From Planctomycetota bacterium (lineage in GTDB: Bacteria; Planctomycetota; B15-G4): a stretch of DNA of 33,566 nucleotides. Shown here one piece after another: positions 16,492 to 23,627 of this stretch. The notes beneath the pieces are model-generated. The model was given only the letters and a program-made list of their open reading frames with translations. It made no database searches and had not been told where the DNA came from. The stretch's first letter is position 1; each line of letters opens with the position of its first letter. The position numbers and the translations under genes are program-made. The stretch is from contig QNBX01000032.1 in NCBI GenBank assembly GCA_003644265.1, positions 1 to 33,566 of the forward strand. The letters run 5' to 3'.

Positions 16492-16647
16492 TCACCTGGC
16501 CAGCGCCCCTGCGCCGCCGGCCGCGGCCAGCACGGCGCCCAGGATCTTGATCCAGCTGCACGGCGCCTTGCCGGCCACGCGCCCGGACTGACCGTTGCCG
16601 ATCACCGTGTAGGCCTTGCCGTCGAAGGCGATAGACCTGACTTCATT
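16492..16647 (-). pseudogene. 3' remnant of a small membrane protein gene, unidentified
   Basis: A minus-strand open segment with strong G/C third positions encodes a tail with FDGKAYTVIGNGQSGRVAG, then a hydrophobic C-terminus (WIKILGAVLAAAGGAGAL) and a TGA stop. Farther upstream the same frame becomes Cys/Arg-rich nonsense, and no ribosome site is seen. Immediately beyond it, in a different frame, is a second short tail (GPLSVRFKHVLLPE then stop, about 16647-16688), reminiscent of the last strand of DUF1080-type proteins. Both look like cut-off gene ends rather than whole genes. The rest of 16465-16913 holds nothing else I can support. Confidence 0.35.
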
Positions 16648-16913
16648 CCGGCAACAGCACGTGCTTGAAGCGCACCGAGAGGGGGCCGCAGGCAGCTCAT
16701 GGCGCGGGGCATCCCGGCGGGGCATCCCTTCAGAACAGATCCGGCGGCAGCCTGCTCTCGCCCAACCCGAATGCCTCCCCCGAGTGCCTCGAGTCACCAG
16801 GTCCGGCTCCATCAAGTGGGCGGAGTGCAGAACATCCCCCGCGTCCGTAACGGGCTCCTATGATGGGCGGCGGCCAGCAGGCCTGCCCTGAACCCCACCT
16901 GGATCACGCTCCC

Positions 16914-18662
16914 ATGCGACTTCACACTCCCATGATCCGGTGCTGCTTGCGTGCCGGCACGCTGCTCGCCCTGCTTGTGCTTTGCCCTTCGATCACGGCT
17001 CAGAGCGACCACGCCACTCCGCTCGTCGACCAGCTTGAAAGCGAACTCGTCGCCGCCCGGACGCTCGCAGAGAGCCTGCCGGTGCCCGACGCCAAGAAGC
17101 TCAAGCTGATCACCAAGTTGATCAAGCAGGCCTCCAAGTCGACGACCACGGCGCGCGCAGACATCGGGCTGCTGAAAAGGCTGGCGAGCAGCATCGAGAA
17201 GAAGCTGGGCGATGAGATCGACCTGAACATCGCACTGGAGCTGGCCGTCAACTCCATGCGTGACAGTGTCCTGGAGCGGATCGACGAGGCCAACGCGCAC
17301 GTCGCGCTGGCCCCGCCAGGCAAGCCCAGTGACAAGGCGCAGAAGAGGATCGACAAGGCGCAGGCCAAGCTCGAGAAGGCCCTGTCCAAGAACTCCCTCA
17401 AGGCCATGGCCGCTGCTCTGGGCGGCACCCTGACCGCAGCCGAGAAGGCCGAGGCCGGGGCCAACAGCGCCACCATGACCGGGCCGCTGATCGAGTCGGG
17501 ACTCTCCGGCTACTACACGGGCAGTTCGAGTGAGGGCGAGTGGGCGGCCGTCTACGTCGCGGGCGACGGAGCCCTGACCATCATGGCCCAGGGAACCGCG
17601 CTGTTCGGCGCCATGCTCAACGCCAAGGGCAAGTTCACGGCCAACGTGGATGGCTGCACCGTCAAGGGCAAGATCAACAGCAAGGGGCTCTTTGCGAGCG
17701 CCAAGTGCGACGGCGCCGTGAGCTACAAGCTCAAGAGGTCCAACGAGCAAGGGCCGGGCGCGCTCTTCGCCGGAATCTACGAGATGGAGAGCCCCAGCGC
17801 GCAACTCGAGACCTTGATCACGCCCGAGGGCAAGGTCTTCTTCAACTACGCCGACGAGGCCGACGAGGACTCCGGCACGGGCTCCATCAACGGCGACGGT
17901 GCCTTCTCCGTCAGCAGCGACTATGGCGGCACCGTCACGGGCAACGCGTCACCAGAGAATGGCCAGTTGGTCGGTGAGTACACCCTCCCGAAGCAACCCA
18001 CCAAGCTCTTCACGCTGCAGCTCGCCACGGGGCAGGCGCCGTCCCCCCTGTCCATCAGCGCCACCCAGGGCAGCCTGGTGGACCGCATCGAGGTGCTGAT
18101 CGAGGTACCGGACCTGCGCAGCCCCCACGGCTACTCGGAGATTCGCCTGCATCGCAGCTTCACGGATCAATTTGCTGATTCGAGTCCCGTCCCCCAGGTG
18201 ATCTACAGCGGCGGCACGAACGCTTACATTACAACCCTCGGTGGCGTCGCAGCGAGCACGTACAAGCGCGTGCTCACAAAGGCCCAGCTGTTCCTCATCA
18301 GCACCCAGATCAAGGCTCCACGCTTCTATTTCTGGGCGACCATCATCACTCAAGATGGCGAGGGGCCAGCGCTCGGCCCGGTGAGCGGTTGGGCATCCAA
18401 CCGGGACACCGTCCCCGCGATCTACCTGCCCCACCCCGAACCCGACGGCGCAACCTACCGGCAGCAGGTCAAGTCGGGCACGCCCGTGGGCTCGGGCCTG
18501 CTCAGGGCGCGGGGCAACCTGCCCGGGGTCTTCAGCTACGTGCCTCCCGCTGGCACCGTGCTCCCTGACGGTCCCGACCAGGACATCGAGGTGAGCTTCA
18601 CGCCCGCGGTGATGGGCTACTCCCCGACCACCCAGACGTTCCAGGTCACCATCGGCGCTTGA
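16914..18662 (+). CDS. Exported protein: helical N-half, glycine-rich beta region, MBG-like C-terminus
   Basis: A 582-residue protein if started at 16914 (MRLHTPMIRCC); 16932 is equally possible, and neither has a clear ribosome site. The signal peptide ends near SITAQ. Residues about 30-190 are Lys/Ala-rich helices (DKAQKRIDKAQAKLEKAL). Residues about 190-370 are repetitive beta strands (SGYYTGSSSEGEWAAVYV, GALFAGIYEMES). This is the GxYxG...GxWxxxVxxDG pattern seen in bacterial surface proteins. The last 60 residues fit an MBG/YDG Ig-like module (GLLRARGNLPGVFSYVPPAG, VSFTPAVMGYSPTTQTFQV). It lies in tandem with the RCC1 and TolB-like genes. No enzyme motif was seen; a surface structural or binding protein is likely. 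Confidence 0.82.
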   Translation: MRLHTPMIRCCLRAGTLLALLVLCPSITAQSDHATPLVDQLESELVAARTLAESLPVPDAKKLKLITKLIKQASKSTTTARADIGLLKRLASSIEKKLGDEIDLNIALELAVNSMRDSVLERIDEANAHVALAPPGKPSDKAQKRIDKAQAKLEKALSKNSLKAMAAALGGTLTAAEKAEAGANSATMTGPLIESGLSGYYTGSSSEGEWAAVYVAGDGALTIMAQGTALFGAMLNAKGKFTANVDGCTVKGKINSKGLFASAKCDGAVSYKLKRSNEQGPGALFAGIYEMESPSAQLETLITPEGKVFFNYADEADEDSGTGSINGDGAFSVSSDYGGTVTGNASPENGQLVGEYTLPKQPTKLFTLQLATGQAPSPLSISATQGSLVDRIEVLIEVPDLRSPHGYSEIRLHRSFTDQFADSSPVPQVIYSGGTNAYITTLGGVAASTYKRVLTKAQLFLISTQIKAPRFYFWATIITQDGEGPALGPVSGWASNRDTVPAIYLPHPEPDGATYRQQVKSGTPVGSGLLRARGNLPGVFSYVPPAGTVLPDGPDQDIEVSFTPAVMGYSPTTQTFQVTIGA

Positions 18663-18965
18663 GCGGCGCTTGAACAGGAACGCTCAGAGCGAACCGCGCA
18701 GCTCCGCCTAACTGAACGGCTCGCCCTGCTTGCCCGAACTGGGGTGGCCCCCTTTGGGTGAACTGAGGCACTGCCAAGAACGGCCATTCTGGACCTGATT
18801 AGCCGAACTGTGAGTGGCCTTCTTACCCCGAGCCATGACAAGGGATCGAGTCCCTTCGCCCTCGCCCGTCTCTTGCTCCCGGGCCGAGGCCCGGTCGAGG
18901 CGATCAGCGCGCAGCGATCCATCGGATAGCATGTGTCTCCAGCCTGCAACCGGAGGAGAAGACGA
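18663..18965. other. Intergenic region with lower GC before the 11-repeat gene
   Basis: About 300 bases without a supportable gene. GC is visibly lower than the flanks around 18740-18840. GAACTG occurs three times (18736, 18760, 18805). A 6-bp hairpin (AAGGGA at 18840-18845, TCCCTT at 18851-18856) is present. TAGCAT at 18927-18932 could be a -10 for the downstream gene, but no -35 is evident. A strong GGAGGAG ribosome site (18952-18958) closes the region. Confidence 0.45.
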
Positions 18966-20702
18966 ATGCGGTATCGCTCGTTGCCGTGGATCATTGCACT
19001 GGGCTTGGTGACCGCGCCGCCGCTGCTGGCGCAGGCGGAGGGCCCAAGCGTGGACCCCAAGGGTCGCTTCGCCGTGTTTCTCGGCGATGCGGACACAGAC
19101 GGGGTTCGGGAACTCTACCGCAGCGACCTGAAGTCGGGTCAGATGCTCAAGCTGAACGGCCCCATCGCGGCCGGCGGGAGGGTCGAGTCCTACCTCGTGG
19201 ATTCGAAGGGTCGCAACGTCGTGTACTACGCCGATCAGGACTCCCCCGGCAGCGCCGAACTGTACCGCAGCCTCCTGAAGACGGGCCAGCGAGTGAAGCT
19301 GAGCGGCACGTTGCTCTCCTTTTCCAGCGCCGGCACTTATGCCATCGATCCCAGGAGCCGCTACGTCGTCTATCGCTCCGACCAGGCCGTCACCGGGGTC
19401 AACGATCTCTACCGCAGCGACCTGAACACGGGCGAGCAGCTGAAGCTCAACGGCCCGCTGGTGCCCGGTGGCGATGTGTTTAACGGCCCCAAGTTGGGGC
19501 CCAAGGGCCGTTACGTCGTGTACCGAGCAGACCAGGACTTCGACGGGGTCCTCGAGCTGTACCGCAGCGACCTGAAGACCGGCGCGCAGCTGAAGCTGAA
19601 CGGACCGATCGTCCCCGGCGGAAACGTCGTCGGCTTCACGATCGGCCCCAAGGGCCGCAACGTCGTCTACCGAGCTGACCAGGAGACCGACCAGGTGTTC
19701 GAACTCTACGTGAGCAACCTGAAGACGGGCGCCTCGATGAAAGTGAGCCCGCCGCTGGCTGACGGCTCGATCGTCTACTCCGATGCCATCGTGGACCCGA
19801 GGGGACGCTACGCCATCTACCTCGTCCAGGAGAACAACCCGCCCGTCGAGGAGCTCTACCGCAGCGACCTGGTGTCTGGCGCGATGTTGAAGCTGAGCGG
19901 AGACATGGTCGCCGGAGGGAGCGTGTTCGTCACGAGCCCCCAGGTGAACGCCAAGGGTCGCTATGTGACCTACATCGCCGATCAGGACACTGACGGTGTG
20001 CAAGAACTCTATCGGAGCGACCTCATCACCGGCCACAACCGGAGGCTGAGCGGCCCCATGGTCACCAGTGGAGATGTCTCCGTCTCCGCCGTCTTCCTGG
20101 ATCCGAAGGGCCGCTACGCCATCTACCGCGCCGACCAGGTTGTTGACCAGCTCTTCGAACTCTTCCGGAGTGACATCAAGACGGGCAACGTGCTGAAGCT
20201 GAGTGCGAATTCCACCTTCGGGGGTGACGTGCTGATCTCCGGGATCAAAGTGGATGCCAAAGGCCGCTACGCCGTGTACGTCGCTGACCACAACCTCAAC
20301 GGCGTCAATGAGCTCTTCGCGAGCCATCTGAAAACAGGCGCGGTCAAGCGGCTGAACGAGCCGCTGCCTTTCGGTGCTGGCACGGGGTTCTTCCACTTCC
20401 TGCTGGACCCCAAAGGCCGCCACGCCGTCTACAGCATGGATCAGGACACCCAAGGTCTGTTCGAGCTCTATCGCAGCGACCTGAAGAAGGCCAAGGTCGT
20501 GAAGCTGAGCGCCCCCCTGGTCACGAACGGCACCATCTCCAGCGTCCAACTCGTCATCGACCCCAAGGGCCGCTACGCCGTGTACCCGGCCGATCAGGAC
20601 ACGGACGAGGTGCGCGAGCTCTACCGCAGCCTGCTCACGAACGGCTCGAACAAGAAGCTCAACGACCCGCTCGTGAAGGGCGGAGACATCTCCCTCAACT
20701 GA
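18966..20702 (+). CDS. Exported TolB-like propeller protein with eleven near-identical repeats
   Basis: A 578-residue protein. The start at 18966 (MRYRSLPWIIALG) is fixed by a perfect GGAGGAG seven bases upstream, and the signal peptide ends at PPLLAQA. The whole mature protein is eleven tandem repeats of about 49-51 residues with consensus DPKGR-[YN]-VVYRADQDTDGV-x-ELYRSDLKTG-x-x-x-KLN-x-P-[LI]-V-x-GG-[DN]-V. This recalls WD40-like/TolB (PD40) blades, in which each unit reports a value, but with a much stronger sequence identity between copies. Repeat 1 starts directly after the signal peptide. Eleven does not fit a single standard 6-8-bladed propeller. No catalytic residues were recognised; a surface binding role is likely. 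Confidence 0.85.
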   Translation: MRYRSLPWIIALGLVTAPPLLAQAEGPSVDPKGRFAVFLGDADTDGVRELYRSDLKSGQMLKLNGPIAAGGRVESYLVDSKGRNVVYYADQDSPGSAELYRSLLKTGQRVKLSGTLLSFSSAGTYAIDPRSRYVVYRSDQAVTGVNDLYRSDLNTGEQLKLNGPLVPGGDVFNGPKLGPKGRYVVYRADQDFDGVLELYRSDLKTGAQLKLNGPIVPGGNVVGFTIGPKGRNVVYRADQETDQVFELYVSNLKTGASMKVSPPLADGSIVYSDAIVDPRGRYAIYLVQENNPPVEELYRSDLVSGAMLKLSGDMVAGGSVFVTSPQVNAKGRYVTYIADQDTDGVQELYRSDLITGHNRRLSGPMVTSGDVSVSAVFLDPKGRYAIYRADQVVDQLFELFRSDIKTGNVLKLSANSTFGGDVLISGIKVDAKGRYAVYVADHNLNGVNELFASHLKTGAVKRLNEPLPFGAGTGFFHFLLDPKGRHAVYSMDQDTQGLFELYRSDLKKAKVVKLSAPLVTNGTISSVQLVIDPKGRYAVYPADQDTDEVRELYRSLLTNGSNKKLNDPLVKGGDISLN

Positions 20703-20703
20703 G

Positions 20704-20719
20704 GTCGCTGGGGAGCGAC
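20704..20719 (+). terminator. Short hairpin directly after the 11-repeat gene
   Basis: GTCGCT (20704-20709) and AGCGAC (20714-20719) form a 6-bp stem around GGGG, starting one base after the stop codon. The stem is short and has no T tract, so it is a weak terminator candidate. Confidence 0.35.
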
Positions 20720-20741
20720 GCGGGATGCGGGACGGCGATGC

Positions 20742-21462
20742 GAGCCGGAGCCCCGCGTGGCGGAGGCATTCGCCAACCCCAGGCTCTACCGCAACCTAGG
20801 CGACGGAAGCTTCGAGGACCGCGCCGATGAGGCCGGGCTGACCGTCGAGGAGGTCTGGTTCGGCTTCGTGTTCGAGGACTTCGACAACGACGGACTGCTC
20901 GACGCGTTCCGGACGTGCTCGTGGGCGACTCCTTTCTCTCCGGCAAGAAGGGCGCGGTCTACGTCTACTCGCTCGACTCGGTCCTGGACGCTCTGCCCGC
21001 CCTGCAGCTCCAGAGCCACATAGGGCTGGTCCCGGGCGCGGCGCTGGGCCGCTCGGTGGCGGCCTGCGGCGACGTGGACGGCGACCTCTCCGCCGACTTC
21101 GTCGTGGGCAGCAACCACGAAGGCAGCGGCGGCGGCGTGGGCGAGGTCGACGTGTTCAGCGGCGCGACCGGCGCCAACCTACTGCACGTCGACGGGCCGC
21201 CCCCCGGCCCGTTCGGCACGCGCTTCGGCCACGCCGTCGCCGGTCCGGGTGACGTCAACGGTGACGGCGCAGCGGACATCGTGGTGGGCGACACGTCGCT
21301 GGCCCAGGTGCACGTCCTCCGCACCGGTGGGCCGTGGGAGAACCTTGGCCAGGGGCTGGCCGGCACGCCGGGGTGCCGCTGTGGTTCCAGGCCTGGATCA
21401 GCGACGCCGGCTCGCCGAGGGGCTACGCCGCCAGCAACGGGCTGCAGGGCACAACCGACTGA
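20742..21462 (+). pseudogene. Mosaic fossil of VCBS/FG-GAP exported proteins
   Basis: Three pieces in three frame states. Piece A (about 20742-20907) reads RLYRNLGDGSFEDRADEAGL and FEDFDNDGLLDAF, the VCBS/ASPIC-UnbV type. Piece B (about 20915-21372), in a shifted frame, reads VLVGDSFLSGKKGAVYVYS, GDVDGDLSADFVVGS and GDVNGDGAADIVVGD, integrin-type FG-GAP repeats, ending WENLGQGLAGTPG. Piece C (about 21370-21462), shifted again, reads GVPLWFQAWISDAG, RGYAASNGLQGTTD and stop. This is the last third of the C-terminal domain carried by the deiminase and HAF proteins here. No start codon with a ribosome site or signal peptide is present. I infer at least two deletions: one fused A to B, the other removed most of the C-terminal domain. 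Confidence 0.75.
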
Positions 21463-21502
21463 GCGCGGTCACCCGCCTCGGGCGGCGCCCTTCGCTGCCC
21501 CT

Positions 21503-23392
21503 TCACGGAGGGGTGCGGGCCGAATCCCGGCTCGTGCCCCTTCTCATCAGCCGCAAGTCGAGCTTCTCGAACAGCAGCTCCCGCACGCGTTCGCTCGAGA
21601 CGCGCAGCCCGGTCACCGCGCCGGACGCGTCCCGCTCCGCGCGCACCTGCTCGAAGTCACGCGACGTCCCCCGGAACCGATCGAGGCTGCGGGGCAGCAG
21701 CTCGAAGCCGACGTGCCGCGGGTGCCGCGCGAGCAGCCGCCCGTTCTCGAGGGTCAGGCTGTAGCGCGTCTGGAGCTCGGGGCTCTCGTACGTGCCAACG
21801 AGCTCGCAGAGGTCGGCCGCCGGCGGCTCCCAGGGATGGACGTAGGAGTCGGCGCGGCCGTTCCGGACCCAGCGCAGGCGCCCGGGCGACCCGCCGCCAG
21901 CCCGGCGCACCAGCACCCACTCGTCCGCCACGTCCTCCATGAGCAGTTCGCCGTCTTCCCGCAGTGCCAGCGGGCTGGAGCCGCGGCCGTCCCGCTCGTA
22001 GACCAGCCTGCCCTCCCGCAACGCGATGCTCCTGCGGGCATCGGCCGCCGGGATGTAGTACTCCCCCACCCACGCCTGCAGCGCCTCGGCCGACGCATCG
22101 ACCACGGCGTCGCCGGGACTTGGCGCCGCCGGCGCGGCCTCGTCGAGCAGGTCCCCGTCGAGCAGCAGCTCCGCCAGCTGCATGCCGACCCCCTCGGTGT
22201 CGAAGTCGGACAGGTTGGCCAGCACCGCCACGCCCACTCGCTGGTCGGGGAAGTAGCCGACGTAGGCGCGGAAACCCGCGTCCCCGCCGCGGTGGCCGAC
22301 GCGCCGGAGGCCGCGGTAGCGCTCGACGAACAGCCCGGACGCGTAGTCGAGCAGCGTCCCGTCGTCGAGCACCGCCGGGGCGCACTGCTCCTCGAAGGCC
22401 TCGGGACCTCCCAGCTCATGGGTCCCGAAGTGCACCAGCCAACGACCCAGGTCCTCCGCCGTGGTGAACAGGCTCGTCGCGCCGAAGTTGGAGAAGCTGA
22501 GCACGGCCTTCTTGAAGCCCCCCTCGCCCTGACGGCGGTAGGAGTACGCCCGCCCCGGGATGAGCTGCTCGTGGTCGATATGCACGTGGGTGTCGCCCAT
22601 CCCCAGCGGCGTGAAGACCTCCGCCTCCATCCACTGGGCGAAGGACCGCTCCGTCGACGCGGAGATGACCTCCGCCAGCAGCGTGTAGCCGGTGTTGCAG
22701 TAGGTGAACTCACTGCCGGGCGCAAAGTTCAGCTCTCGCTGCCGCCGCACCAGGGTCAGGACCTGCTGCTGGGTGATGACGTCGTCGAAGCGCCAGCCGG
22801 CCATGTGCAGCAAGGTCCACTGGTCGCGCAGGCCGCTGGTGTGATGCATGAGCTGGCGTAGGGTGATGGGCCGTCCGAAATCCGGGACCCAGGGCAGGTG
22901 CGCGCGCACGTCGTCATCGAGCGAGAGTTCGCCGCGCTCTGCGAGCAGCACCAGCCCGAACGCGGTGAACTGCTTGGAGACCGACGCCACGTGGAACGGC
23001 GTCCTCGGCGTGATGGGCTGCCCGTACTCAAGCTGCGCCGAGCCGTAACCGCGAGCCAGGACGAGCCGACCGTCCTGCACCAGCGCGATGGCCGCGCCGG
23101 GTGAGTCGGGCCGATCGTAGGCCGCCATGAGGGCGTCCGCCCGCTCGCCCAGGTCAGCGTCGACCGAGCCGTCGCGCGCCGGCTGGGCCCGGGCGCCGGG
23201 CTGACAGAGCGCGACGCAACCGAACAGCAGCGCCAGCGGGGCGCCCCGCCGGCCTCGCCGCAGCCAACCGCGCGCTCCCCACCACACCAGCCCCACGCCC
23301 GTGAGCGCGACGAAGCTCGGCCGGTCGACGTGGCGCCCCGCGAGGATCCCGAGACCCAGGGCGGACCCGGCGTGGTGCTGGGGCATGGGCAT
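21503..23392 (-). CDS. Beta-lactamase-related serine hydrolase, exported
   Basis: A class C beta-lactamase/DD-peptidase-fold hydrolase (the esterase, D-aminopeptidase and Pab87-like group). With the ATG at 23392 it has 629 residues. A downstream GTG near 23290 would give a shorter form with a cleaner signal peptide (GAPLALLFGCVALCQPGARAQ). Active-site motifs: SVSK (nucleophile Ser137, Lys140), HHTSG, YCN (Tyr231, the YxN motif) and HRGGDAG (about 367, replacing the KTG triad). The C-terminal 200 residues form two lipocalin-like beta modules (VGEYYIPAADA; VGTYESPELQTRYSLTLENG) as in DUF3471-type proteins. A substrate such as D-amino-acid peptides or esters cannot be told from sequence. The stop lies 40 bases from the fossil's stop. 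Confidence 0.88.
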   Translation of the reverse strand: MPMPQHHAGSALGLGILAGRHVDRPSFVALTGVGLVWWGARGWLRRGRRGAPLALLFGCVALCQPGARAQPARDGSVDADLGERADALMAAYDRPDSPGAAIALVQDGRLVLARGYGSAQLEYGQPITPRTPFHVASVSKQFTAFGLVLLAERGELSLDDDVRAHLPWVPDFGRPITLRQLMHHTSGLRDQWTLLHMAGWRFDDVITQQQVLTLVRRQRELNFAPGSEFTYCNTGYTLLAEVISASTERSFAQWMEAEVFTPLGMGDTHVHIDHEQLIPGRAYSYRRQGEGGFKKAVLSFSNFGATSLFTTAEDLGRWLVHFGTHELGGPEAFEEQCAPAVLDDGTLLDYASGLFVERYRGLRRVGHRGGDAGFRAYVGYFPDQRVGVAVLANLSDFDTEGVGMQLAELLLDGDLLDEAAPAAPSPGDAVVDASAEALQAWVGEYYIPAADARRSIALREGRLVYERDGRGSSPLALREDGELLMEDVADEWVLVRRAGGGSPGRLRWVRNGRADSYVHPWEPPAADLCELVGTYESPELQTRYSLTLENGRLLARHPRHVGFELLPRSLDRFRGTSRDFEQVRAERDASGAVTGLRVSSERVRELLFEKLDLRLMRRGTSRDSARTPP

Positions 23393-23525
23393 GGCGCCGA
23401 GGATCGCACGCTGCTCGGCGATCCCGAAGCGAGACCCGAGGAGGCACCTGGCGCGCCTCTCCCGATGCCTGCACCCGGCGCATCCATCCGGACTCGAGCA
23501 CCCTCTCTCGCACAATTGGGGTTAG

Positions 23526-23554
23526 CCTATAAAGCGATCGCATGCTCCGCTGAA
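23526..23554 (-). promoter_or_regulatory. Weak promoter candidate for the serine hydrolase gene
   Basis: On the minus strand TTCAGC (complement of 23549-23554) and TATAGG (complement of 23526-23531) are 17 bases apart. The same AT-rich spot offers TATAAA on the plus strand (23528-23533) for the deiminase gene, but without a -35. It is the only AT-rich island between the two divergent genes. Confidence 0.3.
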
Positions 23555-23627
23555 GGATGCCTAGCTGCTCGCGCTCACGGCGCAGGCCTCGGCCATCTGG
23601 CGGAGGGCCTCAAACAATAGGCTCCCC

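Noticed and set aside
18708..18836. 42-codon minus-strand frame starting MARGKKATHSS
   Set aside because: No ribosome site, neutral codon use unlike neighbours, no recognisable motif; left as part of the intergenic region.
18708..20549. 613-residue minus-strand frame opposite the eleven-repeat gene, itself repetitive
   Set aside because: Its repeats are only the antisense of the real repeats. The plus-strand gene has a perfect ribosome site and signal peptide.
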